Below, in pieces: positions 55,253 to 63,592 of a stretch of DNA of 64,000 nucleotides. How positions within the stretch are numbered: the stretch's first letter is position 1; every line of letters begins with the position of its first letter. The position numbers were made by a program, and so were the translations under genes. The DNA is from Ferribacterium limneticum (lineage in GTDB: Bacteria; Pseudomonadota; Gammaproteobacteria; Burkholderiales; Rhodocyclaceae), in NCBI RefSeq assembly GCF_020510625.1, contig NZ_CP075191.1:2766001-2830000 (forward strand), in the 5' to 3' direction. The notes under the pieces are model-generated. The model searched no databases, was not told where the DNA came from, and saw only the letters and a list, made by a program, of their open reading frames with translations.

Positions 55253-56311
55253 ATGCGTATCGAAACCATTCGCCAGTCCCTGTTTGCAACGGGCGCCAAG
55301 GATTGCCACGTCGACCGCGTCATGCGCGCCTGGGCGCAAGGCAAACCGCTCGATGCCGGGCCTAGTCGTCACCCGCCGGAAACCTTCCTGCCGCTCGCCC
55401 TGCGCAACGCGCTGCCCGGCTTGCACGATGAACTCTCGGCCCTGGCCCGCGTCCGCTCCGAACACCCCGGCGACGATGGCTCGGCCCGCCTGCTGGTCGA
55501 ACTCGGCGATGGCCAGATGGTGGAAAGCGTCTTGCTGCCACGCGATGGGCTGTGCGTATCGACGCAGATCGGTTGCGCGGTCGGCTGTACCTTCTGCATG
55601 ACCGGCCGCGATGGCCTGCTCCGTCAGGTCAGCAGCGTTGAAATGGTCGCCCAGGTCATCCTCGGCCGCACCCGGCGCAAGGTGACGCGCGTCGTCTTCA
55701 TGGGCATGGGCGAGCCATCACACAACATGGATAACGTGCTGGAAGCCATCGATACGCTCGGCACCTTTGGCGGCATCGGTCACAAGAACCTGGTTTTCTC
55801 GACCGTGGGTGATCGCCGGGTTTTCGAACGCCTGCCCAGGGAACGCGTCGTTCCGGCGCTGGCCATTTCACTACACTCGACCCGGGCCGAACTGCGCGCC
55901 GAATTGCTGCCCAAGGCCGCGGCCATCGCGCCGGCCGAACTGGTCGAACTGGCCGAGCATTACGCGCGGACGACCGGCTATCCGATCCAGTACCAATGGA
56001 CGCTGATCGATGGCGTCAATGACAGCATCGAAGAAATGGACAGCATCGTCCAGCTACTGACGGGCAAGTACGCGATCATGAATCTGATCCCCTACAACGA
56101 GACGGCAGCGCTGGACTATCGCCGCCCGCCGCTGGAACGCGTCACGGCACTGACCAAATACCTGCACGCCAGGGGAATCCGGGCCACCGTGCGCAACTCG
56201 GCCGGCCAGGATGTCGATGGCGGTTGTGGCCAGCTACGAGCGCGCAACCTTGAGGCCACCGGCACCAATGGCACTCAGCGAGTCTCGCTGAAACACCTGA
56301 AAACTCGCTGA
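55253..56311 (+). CDS. RlmN/Cfr-family radical SAM RNA methyltransferase
   Basis: The 352-residue protein has the radical SAM cluster CAVGCTFC (Cys108, 112, 115) and the two mechanistic cysteines expected in RlmN/Cfr enzymes, Cys101 (GLCVSTQIG) and Cys325 (GGCGQLRA). Other blocks are VVFMGMGEPSHNMDNVL and VPALAISLHS. It should methylate C2 of adenosine in 23S rRNA or tRNA. The C-terminal region differs from classical RlmN, so a paralogous RNA target is possible. The last codons and the stop fall in a 20-bp tandem duplication. It follows rnfE by 42 bp. Confidence 0.88.
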   Translation: MRIETIRQSLFATGAKDCHVDRVMRAWAQGKPLDAGPSRHPPETFLPLALRNALPGLHDELSALARVRSEHPGDDGSARLLVELGDGQMVESVLLPRDGLCVSTQIGCAVGCTFCMTGRDGLLRQVSSVEMVAQVILGRTRRKVTRVVFMGMGEPSHNMDNVLEAIDTLGTFGGIGHKNLVFSTVGDRRVFERLPRERVVPALAISLHSTRAELRAELLPKAAAIAPAELVELAEHYARTTGYPIQYQWTLIDGVNDSIEEMDSIVQLLTGKYAIMNLIPYNETAALDYRRPPLERVTALTKYLHARGIRATVRNSAGQDVDGGCGQLRARNLEATGTNGTQRVSLKHLKTR

Positions 56312-56323
56312 AACACCTGAAAA
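56284..56323 (+). repeat. 20-bp perfect tandem duplication at the rlmN-like 3' end
   Basis: CTCGCTGAAACACCTGAAAA occurs at 56284-56303 and again at 56304-56323. Because 20 is not a multiple of three, the second copy shifts frame and supplies the stop codon TGA at 56309-56311. Without it the protein would end a few residues later. Confidence 0.95.
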
Positions 56324-56334
56324 CAGGCACCCGG

Positions 56335-57744
56335 TCAGCTGGGTAGATCAGCCACGACGACGCAATTCTTGCCACGCTCCTTGGCCAGATAGCAGGCTTC
56401 GTCGGCCCGCCGGACCAGCGATGCCTCATCATCGCCAAGCATGCGTTCAGCCACACCGATACTGACCGTGCAGCGAATTGCCGCACCCGAGGGAACCTGT
56501 GTTTCAGTGCCGGCAAACAGCCCGCGCAAGCGCTCGGCGATGGTGGAAGCGGCCTGGATAGCAGTTTCCGGCAGCAAGACGACGAATTCCTCGCCGCCAT
56601 AGCGGAAGGCAAAATCAGACCGGCGCAGGCAATGCCCGATGGCTGCGGCCAGACTCTGCAAGACCTTGTCCCCACCCAAGTGGCCGTGGCAGTCATTGAC
56701 GGACTTGAAATTGTCGCAATCGAGCACGAGCAGCGACAGCGGCCGCCCGTAGCGCGCCGTGCGCTCCAGTTCGAGGGGAAGTTGTTCGTGCAGATGGCGT
56801 GAGTTGAACAAGCCGGTCAGCGAGTCGGTCTGGCTCAGGGAGCGATAACGTTCCTCGCTTTCACGCAAGGCCTCCTCGGCCCGCCGGCGCTCGGTCACAT
56901 CCTGCAGGGTTTCGATGGCGCCAATCACCTGACCGCTACCGTTGCGCAATGGCGCCGCCGTAAAAAACAGCCAGCGACCGCTCTCGCCGAAATGCGGGAA
57001 GAAATCTTCGGCTTCGTAACCGCCAGGAATCAGCAGTGATGGCCGAAAGCGGCCGTGATACAGGCGATCGACGGCATTTTCCCGGGCGTCGTCGATGATC
57101 AGATCGGCCATGATCGGGCGCTTTGAGGCGTAGAAGCTCTTCCATTGGTTGCCGGTACCGATGACATCCCTGGCCAGGGTACCCGTCAGCATCTCGCAAG
57201 CCCGGTTCCAGTGAGTGACCCGATGCTGCGCATCGATGACCAGCATCGCCACCGAAGAACCATCGACAATTTGCGCCAGATAGGCCTCTTTCTCGCGCAG
57301 TGCGGCTTCGGCCACGCGCCGCTCGGTCACATCCTGCAGGGTTTCGATCGCCCCGATGATTTCGCCCTCGGCATTGCGGATGGCGGCGGCCGTAAAGAAC
57401 AACCAGCGCCCGCCCTGACCGAAAGCCGGAAAGAAATCCTCCGCCTCGAAGGCATCGGGCAACAGGGCCGAGCGCCCGAATTTGCCGTCATAGTATTGCT
57501 CTACCTCGGCATCCGCGACGTCATCGACCACCAGGTCGGCAAGAATCGGCCGAGCTGAACTGTAAAAAGCTCGCCACTGCTCGGAATGGCCGATCATCTC
57601 TGCGGCCGGTACGCCGGTCAGCACGGCGCAAGCCCGATTCCAGTGCGTCACTTTATGCTCGGCGTCGATGACGATTGTCGCCACAGGATTGCCTTCGACC
57701 AAGTGCGTCAGGGCAATGCAATTGCCTTCTTCTGAGTTTGGCAT
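56335..57744 (-). CDS. Tandem PAS diguanylate cyclase
   Basis: ATG 57744 gives 469 residues (an upstream ATG at 57798 is possible). Two PAS domains (about 15-150 and 150-290) are clearly copies of one another: both contain VTHWNRAC, then EAEDFFP, GRWLFFTAA and IGAIETLQDVTERR. The C-terminal GGDEF domain (SQTDSLTGLFNSRHLHEQLP) has an intact GGEEF motif (FRYGGEEFVVLLPE) and should make c-di-GMP. No membrane segment is seen, so it senses an internal signal. It is divergent from nth. Confidence 0.9.
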   Translation of the reverse strand: MPNSEEGNCIALTHLVEGNPVATIVIDAEHKVTHWNRACAVLTGVPAAEMIGHSEQWRAFYSSARPILADLVVDDVADAEVEQYYDGKFGRSALLPDAFEAEDFFPAFGQGGRWLFFTAAAIRNAEGEIIGAIETLQDVTERRVAEAALREKEAYLAQIVDGSSVAMLVIDAQHRVTHWNRACEMLTGTLARDVIGTGNQWKSFYASKRPIMADLIIDDARENAVDRLYHGRFRPSLLIPGGYEAEDFFPHFGESGRWLFFTAAPLRNGSGQVIGAIETLQDVTERRRAEEALRESEERYRSLSQTDSLTGLFNSRHLHEQLPLELERTARYGRPLSLLVLDCDNFKSVNDCHGHLGGDKVLQSLAAAIGHCLRRSDFAFRYGGEEFVVLLPETAIQAASTIAERLRGLFAGTETQVPSGAAIRCTVSIGVAERMLGDDEASLVRRADEACYLAKERGKNCVVVADLPS

Positions 57745-57835
57745 GGGAGCCCCGCCTTCTCTGTCAGGTAGAATTTTGTTTTTTGCAATATCGCGCATTC
57801 ATCGGCACCTGACAATCCATATTTCGACCAACTCC

Positions 57836-58468
57836 GTGAAAAAAGCCAACATCGAACAGTTCTACAGCCGCCTGCGCGACGCCAATCCTGCGCCGACGAC
57901 AGAACTGCACTACGCCACGCCATTTCAGTTGCTGATCGCCGTGATCCTGTCGGCCCAGGCCACCGATGTCGGCGTCAACAAGGCGACGCAGCGGCTTTTC
58001 CCGGTGGCCCCGACGCCGGAAACCATGCTGGCGCTGGGAGAAGAAGGACTGACGGAATACATCAAGACCATCGGCCTGTTCCGGACCAAGGCGAAGAATG
58101 TCATTGCCACCTGCCGCATGCTGGTCGAACTGCACGGCGGCGACGTTCCCGACGACCGGGAGTCGCTTGAAGCCCTGCCCGGCGTCGGCCGCAAGACGGC
58201 CAACGTCGTGCTCAACACGGCTTTCGGCCAGCCGACCATCGCCGTCGACACGCACATTTTCCGCCTCGGCAATCGCACCGGTCTAGCGCCGGGCAAGACC
58301 GTCGAAGAAGTTGAAAAGAAACTGCTGAAAGTCACACCGGATGCCTTCAAGAAGGATGCCCATCACTGGCTGATCCTGCATGGCCGCTACATCTGCAAGG
58401 CGCGCAAGCCGGAGTGTGGCCGCTGCGTGGTCATCGACCTCTGTAGCTTCCGGGGCAAGACCGTATGA
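57836..58468 (+). CDS. nth: Endonuclease III
   Basis: GTG 57836 is chosen because it gives a 210-residue protein that aligns with the E. coli enzyme without gaps in its key residues. The helix-hairpin-helix LPGVGRKTANVVLN holds Lys120, Asp138 follows (IAVDTHIFR), and the Fe-S ligands are Cys187, 194, 197 and 203. It removes oxidised pyrimidines and nicks the abasic site. nth follows rnfABCDGE in many proteobacteria, and here two genes lie between. It overlaps the FIST gene (ATGA). Confidence 0.95.
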   Translation: MKKANIEQFYSRLRDANPAPTTELHYATPFQLLIAVILSAQATDVGVNKATQRLFPVAPTPETMLALGEEGLTEYIKTIGLFRTKAKNVIATCRMLVELHGGDVPDDRESLEALPGVGRKTANVVLNTAFGQPTIAVDTHIFRLGNRTGLAPGKTVEEVEKKLLKVTPDAFKKDAHHWLILHGRYICKARKPECGRCVVIDLCSFRGKTV

Positions 58469-59481
58469 AAGCGGGGACCGGCCTGATCGCCGGCCAACGC
58501 CCAACGCCTGAGCTGGCGCATGAAGCCGTGCTGGCCGCTCTGGCCGCAGCCGGCCTGGAGCGGGCCGACAACGTCATCCTGCTGCTGAGCCGCGACTTCA
58601 TCCGCAACCCGCAACCGGCAGTTCTCGCTGCAGCGCGCGCCGCCGGCTGCCTTGCAGTCTGCGGCTGTACGGCCAGCGGCCTGTTCACCGAGCACGGCTG
58701 GCAGATGGATCAACCGGCTGCCGCAGCCCTCGTCTATGCCTCGCCAGGCGGCGAAACACCGGCCGACTCGCCGATCCTGTCCTTCAGCGGCCACGGCCGC
58801 CTGCCTTTCGAATGGCAGGACGACGCCCCCCGCGCCGGCCTGCTCGATGCCGAAGCGGCTGCCTGGTCGCTCGCCAGAACCTCCGACAGCGGCTGCGCGG
58901 AATTCCGCCTGCCCAGCCTGCGCACCCGTCTTGCCCGTTCCAGTGGCTTGCGCCGGCTCGGTGACGCCTTGCCCGTCGATGCTTGCCGCGGCTTCGAACT
59001 CGGACGCGTCGGCGGCCATCGGGCGGTCGACAGCCTGTATCGCGCCCTGCCACCTGAATTGCGCGAGCGTCCGCCCCTGCACCAGATCGTCGCCCTGCGC
59101 CATCCGGACGAACCGGGCATTGCCATCCTCTCCGCTGGCGGCGATGGCTCGCTGATGCTGGCCGATACCCTGCGCGACGGCGAGACGATCACCTGGGCCA
59201 TCCGCCAGCCGCTGGCGGCTGAGCAGGACATGCGCCAATCGCTGAGCGCTGCAGCCGCCAGCCAGAGCAAACCGGATTTTGCCCTGATGTTTTCATGCAT
59301 CGGCCGCGGGCCCTTGTTTTACGGCAACGACGACCGCGACCTGCTGGCTTTTCGCGAAACCTTCCCCGACACGCCGCTGCTCGGGGCCTACGGCACCGGC
59401 CAGATCATTCCGCAAGGCGGGCAGAACCGCCTGTTCCACAACACCGTACTCACCCTGTTATTCGAAAGCACCCATGTTTAA
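58465..59481 (+). CDS. FIST-domain sensory protein
   Basis: The 338-residue protein contains FIST N and C domains, thought to bind small ligands such as amino acids. Typical parts are CLAVCGCTASGLF, the middle-domain segment FELGRVGGHRAVDSLYRALP, and FMFSCIGRGPLFYG-type plus PLLGAYGTGQIIP at the end (in this protein ALMFSCIGRGPLFYGNDD). No output domain is fused, so it probably acts through partner signalling proteins. It is coupled to nth by ATGA and overlaps the next gene by 8 nt. Confidence 0.88.
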   Translation: MKAGTGLIAGQRPTPELAHEAVLAALAAAGLERADNVILLLSRDFIRNPQPAVLAAARAAGCLAVCGCTASGLFTEHGWQMDQPAAAALVYASPGGETPADSPILSFSGHGRLPFEWQDDAPRAGLLDAEAAAWSLARTSDSGCAEFRLPSLRTRLARSSGLRRLGDALPVDACRGFELGRVGGHRAVDSLYRALPPELRERPPLHQIVALRHPDEPGIAILSAGGDGSLMLADTLRDGETITWAIRQPLAAEQDMRQSLSAAAASQSKPDFALMFSCIGRGPLFYGNDDRDLLAFRETFPDTPLLGAYGTGQIIPQGGQNRLFHNTVLTLLFESTHV

Positions 59482-59905
59482 TCCCTCCCGCGAACAGGTC
59501 CGCCGCTTCTTCTGCGATGCCTGGAAGAAGCATATCGACCGCCTGCCGCTGGTCGGCGCCGAGGTCACGGCCGCCGACATCGCCGCCCGCCACCCGGAAT
59601 ACCAGGCGATGCTGAGCGACGCCAATGCGGCCGTGGAAAAGGAATGGGTACCGGAAGGTGGAGAAATGAATCCCTTCCTGCATCTGTCGCTGCACCTGGC
59701 CATTCATGAGCAGGTCAGCATCGACCAGCCACCCGGCATTCGCATGGCCTTCGAACAACTGCGCGCCCGGATGGACCCGCACGATGCCGAGCATGTGCTG
59801 CTCGAATGCCTGGGCGAAACGATCTGGCGCGCCCAGCGCGAAGGCCAGCCGATGGATGCGATGGCCTACGTGGACGCGGTGCGCCGCAAGTCCAGCCTGA
59901 TCTGA
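59474..59905 (+). CDS. DUF1841 family protein
   Basis: The 143-residue protein matches DUF1841, a family of small conserved proteobacterial proteins of unknown function. Family parts are MFNPSREQVRRFFCDAWKK, IAARHPEYQAML, NPFLHLSLHLAIHEQVSIDQ and HDAEHVLLECLGETIWRAQR. The HLSLHLAIHEQ stretch with several His could bind metal (inference). It overlaps the FIST gene by 8 nt and is the last gene of the nth-FIST-DUF1841 unit. Confidence 0.88.
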   Translation: MFNPSREQVRRFFCDAWKKHIDRLPLVGAEVTAADIAARHPEYQAMLSDANAAVEKEWVPEGGEMNPFLHLSLHLAIHEQVSIDQPPGIRMAFEQLRARMDPHDAEHVLLECLGETIWRAQREGQPMDAMAYVDAVRRKSSLI

Positions 59906-59922
59906 TTCCGCTCAGGCGCCCC

Positions 59923-60696
59923 TTATCGGGGAATCTGATAGCTGCTCTGCGTCATCAGGTCGATGCCGCATTCGATGCCTTCGACCCAGTCGATGAAATC
60001 GCTGATCGCCTGCTTGCCGACAAAACGCGCTCCGTGCTGCGGCACGATCTGTTCGATATCGAGCTGACGAACCATGTTGGCCCAGAACCGGCAGACCTTG
60101 CGCGAGACAATGTAACGCCGATGGAAGGGCTCCATGTATTTCACGTGGCTGGCGAAATCGGTGACCGGCTGCGCCGCCTGCTCATGCGTGACCAATGACG
60201 TGCCCAGGTCGCCGGAAAACAGGATTTTCGAAATCGGATCGTAGAACTGGAAGTTGCCTTCGGCGTGCATGAAATGGGCCGGCAAGGCCAGAATATTGCA
60301 CTGCCCGAGGCGGATCACCGCGCCCTGATCGGGAATACCGAGGATGCGGTCGGAGATATCCTTGCCGGTCGTGAAATGCGGGACGAAACGGGTCCACAGG
60401 CTGGAAATCATCACCTTGCAATGCGAGGCAATGAACCATTTATTGACTGAAGCAATGATGTCCGGGTCCGGGTGCGAGGCCAGGATGTAATCGAGATCCT
60501 TCGACGAGAAATGCTTCTGCATGTCCATCAGCAGGCCGGTGTAGGTCATGTTGCCACCGGGATCGATCAGGGCGCCGTGGCCATGATTGACGACCAGGAA
60601 CTGGTTGCACTGAACAGCGCCGCTCGCCGTATCGTCCACCAGATCGTAGAACGCGTGGACGATGTGATTGCCATCATTGAAAAGCTCAACAGCCAT
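59923..60696 (-). CDS. ODP-type metallo-beta-lactamase fold diiron protein
   Basis: The 257-residue protein matches the diiron domain of flavodiiron proteins without their flavodoxin part (ODP type), which can sense or reduce oxygen. Ligand motifs are SHPDPD (Asp replaces the usual Glu, and the following His is missing), AHFMHAEGN, LFSGDLG and PQHGARF. It could serve as an oxygen/NO sensor or reductase. Its message begins with a hairpin that contains the ribosome binding site. It is followed by convergent DUF1841. Confidence 0.85.
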   Translation of the reverse strand: MAVELFNDGNHIVHAFYDLVDDTASGAVQCNQFLVVNHGHGALIDPGGNMTYTGLLMDMQKHFSSKDLDYILASHPDPDIIASVNKWFIASHCKVMISSLWTRFVPHFTTGKDISDRILGIPDQGAVIRLGQCNILALPAHFMHAEGNFQFYDPISKILFSGDLGTSLVTHEQAAQPVTDFASHVKYMEPFHRRYIVSRKVCRFWANMVRQLDIEQIVPQHGARFVGKQAISDFIDWVEGIECGIDLMTQSSYQIPR

Positions 60697-60699
60697 AAT

Positions 60700-60720
60700 G
60701 CCCCCAATCGAAGAGGGGGC
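60700..60720 (-). promoter_or_regulatory. Hairpin enclosing the ribosome binding site of the ODP gene
   Basis: On the minus strand GCCCCC-(tcttcgatt)-GGGGGC forms a strong 6-bp stem. Its 3' arm GGGGG is the only Shine-Dalgarno-like sequence, 4-5 nt before the ATG at 60696. Translation would require opening of this stem. Confidence 0.55.
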
Positions 60721-60771
60721 AATTATCTACACAATGTGTCTAATTTGCTAGATCTTAAGTGCTAGATAATA

Positions 60772-62556
60772 CTAACTATCATCAGATGGTGGCGCCACCT
60801 TGATGACTTCTTCCAGTGAGGTCAGACCCTGCGCTACTTTCAGCGCGCCGGAAATGCGCAACGGACGCATGCCTTCGCGGAAAGCCTGCTCGCGCAGCTT
60901 GGGAATTTCCGTCAACGGCTTGATCAGCCGGCGGATTTCGGGCGAATTGACCAGGATTTCATAGACGCCGACCCGCCCGGTATAGCCGGTCATCCGGCAT
61001 TCCAGACAGCCGACCGGCTGCCAGATCTGGGCCGGCTCGGCCGATTTCCAGGGCGCCACCAGCGAACGCCAGGCGGCTCGCTGATCCTCGGTGGTCGGGG
61101 TCGGTTTTTTGCAATGCGGGCACAGTGTCCGGACCAGACGCTGGGCCATGACACCGAGCAGCGTCGAATTGATCAGATAGGCCGGTACACCGAGATCGAG
61201 CAGGCGAGTAATCGCCGACGGGGCATCGTTGGTGTGCAGCGTCGACAGCACCAGGTGGCCGGTCAAGGCCGCCTGGATGGCCATTTCAGCCGTTTCCAGA
61301 TCGCGGATTTCGCCGATCATCACGATGTCCGGATCCTGCCGCATCAGGGCGCGCACCCCGTCGGAGAAGCCGAGGTCGATGGCGTGGCTGACCTGCATCT
61401 GGTTGAACGAGGCCTCGACCATTTCGATCGGGTCTTCAATGGTGCAGACGTTCACCTCCGGCGTCGCCAGTTGCTTCAGCGTCGTGTACAGCGTCGTCGT
61501 CTTGCCCGAACCGGTCGGGCCGGTGACCAGGATGATGCCGTTCGGCGATGACGTCATCTGCTTCCAGCGAACCCGATCGTCGTCCGAGAAACCGAGCGAG
61601 CGAAAATCGCGGACCAGCACTTCCGGGTCAAAAATCCGCATGACCAGCTTTTCGCCAAAGGCGGTCGGCAAGGTCGACAAGCGCAATTCGACTTCCTGCC
61701 CGGAAGGCGTGCGCGTCTTGATGCGGCCATCCTGCGGGCGGCGTTTTTCGATGACGTCCATCCGGCCGAGCAGCTTGATGCGGCTGGTCATGGCGTTCAT
61801 CACCGCCATCGGAATCTGGTAGACCTGATGCAGCACGCCATCGATGCGGAAACGCACGATGCCGAGATCGCGCCGCGGCTCGATATGAATGTCGGAAGCC
61901 CGCTGGTCGAAGGCGTATTGCCACAGCCAGTCCACGATATGGACGATATGCTGGTCGTTGGCGTCAAACTGCTTGTTGGCCTTGCCCAGTTCGACCAGTT
62001 GCTCGAAGCTCGACAGACCGGAAGTCACCTCGCCCTTGGCCGCGGCCTTCTTGACCGACTTGGCGAGGTTGAAAAACTCGACCAGATAACGGCTGATGTC
62101 TTCCGGATTGGCCATCACCCGGCGGATCTGCTTGCGCAGGATCTGCTGCAGTTCTTCGACCCATTCGCGGACGAAAGGCTCGGCCGTGGCAATGACGATT
62201 TCCCGTGTCGTCACCTGCACCGGCAGAATGCCGAAACGCGCCGCGTAGGCGCTGGACATCACCTCGGCGACACCGGTGAAATCGATCTTCAGCGGGTCGA
62301 TGTGCTGGTAATCGAGGCCGACCCGGGCAGCCAGCCATTCGGTGAGCGCCTCAAGACTGAGCAGGCGGACCGACGGCTTGGTGGAACGCCACTTCTGGTC
62401 GGCGATGACGATCAGGGGATGAATCTTGCCCCCATGCAAACGGCGCTCGGTTTTCAGCGAGTCGGCCGCCTCACGGCTAACCAGTTCATCCTCCACCATC
62501 CAGTCGAGCACTTCAGTGAGTGCCAGGCGATGTTCGCCTACATTCTTGTCAGTCAT
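60772..62556 (-). CDS. GspE/PilB-family secretion ATPase
   Basis: ATG 62556 gives 594 residues. The N-terminal domain (about 1-150) is of the GspE/PilB N type (AARFGILPVQVTTREIVIATAEP). The ATPase core has ASDIHIEP, Walker A GPTGSGKTTTLYT, the Asp box TIEDPIE, Walker B RQDPDIVMIGEIRD, the His box LVLSTLHTNDA and the tetracysteine CPHC...CLEC. It drives type II secretion or type IV pilus extension. No other pilus or secretion genes are near, so it is an orphan here; the FimV-like gene lies 50 kb away. Confidence 0.92.
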   Translation of the reverse strand: MTDKNVGEHRLALTEVLDWMVEDELVSREAADSLKTERRLHGGKIHPLIVIADQKWRSTKPSVRLLSLEALTEWLAARVGLDYQHIDPLKIDFTGVAEVMSSAYAARFGILPVQVTTREIVIATAEPFVREWVEELQQILRKQIRRVMANPEDISRYLVEFFNLAKSVKKAAAKGEVTSGLSSFEQLVELGKANKQFDANDQHIVHIVDWLWQYAFDQRASDIHIEPRRDLGIVRFRIDGVLHQVYQIPMAVMNAMTSRIKLLGRMDVIEKRRPQDGRIKTRTPSGQEVELRLSTLPTAFGEKLVMRIFDPEVLVRDFRSLGFSDDDRVRWKQMTSSPNGIILVTGPTGSGKTTTLYTTLKQLATPEVNVCTIEDPIEMVEASFNQMQVSHAIDLGFSDGVRALMRQDPDIVMIGEIRDLETAEMAIQAALTGHLVLSTLHTNDAPSAITRLLDLGVPAYLINSTLLGVMAQRLVRTLCPHCKKPTPTTEDQRAAWRSLVAPWKSAEPAQIWQPVGCLECRMTGYTGRVGVYEILVNSPEIRRLIKPLTEIPKLREQAFREGMRPLRISGALKVAQGLTSLEEVIKVAPPSDDS

Positions 62557-62691
62557 GCGCGGCAATATAGCATGCAGCACGTAAGCATTTGTAAGCGGCA
62601 AGCCGCCTGTTTGCACTCCTTTACAACTTGCCGGGAACAATCGCCACAGGCCACCTAGAATGAAGTTGTAACCACTCGCAAGGAGCCCAAA

Positions 62692-63255
62692 ATGAAAACC
62701 CGTCTGATGATGATTGCCACTGCATTGATGACATCCCTGATCTGCCTGCCGGCCAGCGCCCAACCCGGGCCGGGCATGGGTGGAATGGGTGGAGGAATGA
62801 CAGGCATGGGCCCGGGAATGGGCGCCGGGATGGGTCCGGGCATGGCGCAAGGCGCCAGACCACGCGCCCGCGCCCCGCGCGACTGCAGCCAGGCGCCAAA
62901 CCCCGCCGCCTGCACGGCTCACCGCGAAGCCCGCGCCAAAGCCATCGAAGCCTGCAAGGACAGCGCCGGGCCACAGCGCCGGCAATGCATGCGAGAACAG
63001 CGGCAGAATTTTGACTGCAGCAAATCAGCCAATCCGCAGCAATGCGAATCGCGCAAGATGGCCTACAAGGAATGCCAGGGCCAGGCCGGCCCCGCCTTCC
63101 GCCAGTGCGTACAGCAGAAGATGCCCCCGGTCGACTGCAGCAAGGCGCCCAATCAGGCCCGCTGCGACCAGCACCAGAAAGCCCGCGCCGCCTGCCAGGA
63201 CAAGTTCGGCCCGGAACACAAAGCCTGTTTGCGTGAGCAGTTCGGCGTGAAATAA
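62692..63255 (+). CDS. Secreted protein with Met/Gly-rich segment and three Cys4 repeats
   Basis: The 187-residue product starts after AAGGAG and has a signal peptide (to PASAQ). Residues about 24-55 are a Met/Gly/Pro-rich repeat (GMGGGMTGMGPGMGAG). Then come three repeats of about 40 residues, each beginning DCS and carrying four cysteines (65/74/88/99, 109/118/128/139, 149/158/168/179) with spacing C-x8-C-x9(13)-C-x10-C. Each repeat looks like two short helices that two disulfides could clamp together. No family was recognised. Metal handling is a possibility given the Met-rich part. A terminator lies about 75 bp downstream. Confidence 0.85.
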   Translation: MKTRLMMIATALMTSLICLPASAQPGPGMGGMGGGMTGMGPGMGAGMGPGMAQGARPRARAPRDCSQAPNPAACTAHREARAKAIEACKDSAGPQRRQCMREQRQNFDCSKSANPQQCESRKMAYKECQGQAGPAFRQCVQQKMPPVDCSKAPNQARCDQHQKARAACQDKFGPEHKACLREQFGVK

Positions 63256-63522
63256 AACCAAGGGATGCCGGGAAACCGGCGTTTCCGGGTGACCATGGTG
63301 TCGGGATTATGTGCGGATAGTCGCCGAACAAAAAAAGGAACCACTTCAGGTTCCTTTTTGTTTGAGTAGTTCGGGGGCGATGGTTTGTCTGGTGTGTGCC
63401 CATAGCCGCCGTATCCGCTCTTGGAAAGCGGACACTAAGGAGTGTTGAAGGTGAAGCGGCCCACTTGCGGGACGCCCCAACTGCCAAAGGCCGAACCTTG
63501 ACCGGGATGTTGAACCGGGTTT
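63256..63522. other. Intergenic region between the Cys-repeat gene and the attC site
   Basis: Apart from the terminator at 63332-63359, this stretch has no coding sequence with a believable start. It contains short inverted repeats (for example around GTTGAACC/GGTTC-like segments near 63490-63520). It may be the chromosomal side of an integron array or remains of an older cassette, but no second attC was found. Confidence 0.5.
63332..63359 (+). terminator. Terminator downstream of the Cys-repeat protein gene
   Basis: The perfect stem AAAAAGGAACC-acttca-GGTTCCTTTTT ends in T in both directions. It could also shield the chromosomal genes from transcription coming from the right. Confidence 0.88.
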
Positions 63523-63585
63523 GTCCAACAACTGGGTCAGATCACGGCTCGCTTCGCGATCACGATCTATCCTTAATCGTTAGGC
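63523..63585 (-). other. attC-like integron recombination site
   Basis: On the minus strand the site begins with GCCTAAC (RYYYAAC, 63585-63579) and ends with GTTGGAC (GTTRRRY, 63529-63523), 63 bp in all. The inner arms GGATAGATC and GATCTGACCC pair imperfectly with one extra unpaired base, the strand-marking feature of attC sites, around a variable tip. It starts 7 bp behind the stop of the leftward gene ending at 63593, which is the standard gene-attC layout of an integron cassette. Confidence 0.75.
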
Positions 63586-63592
63586 GCAAGCT

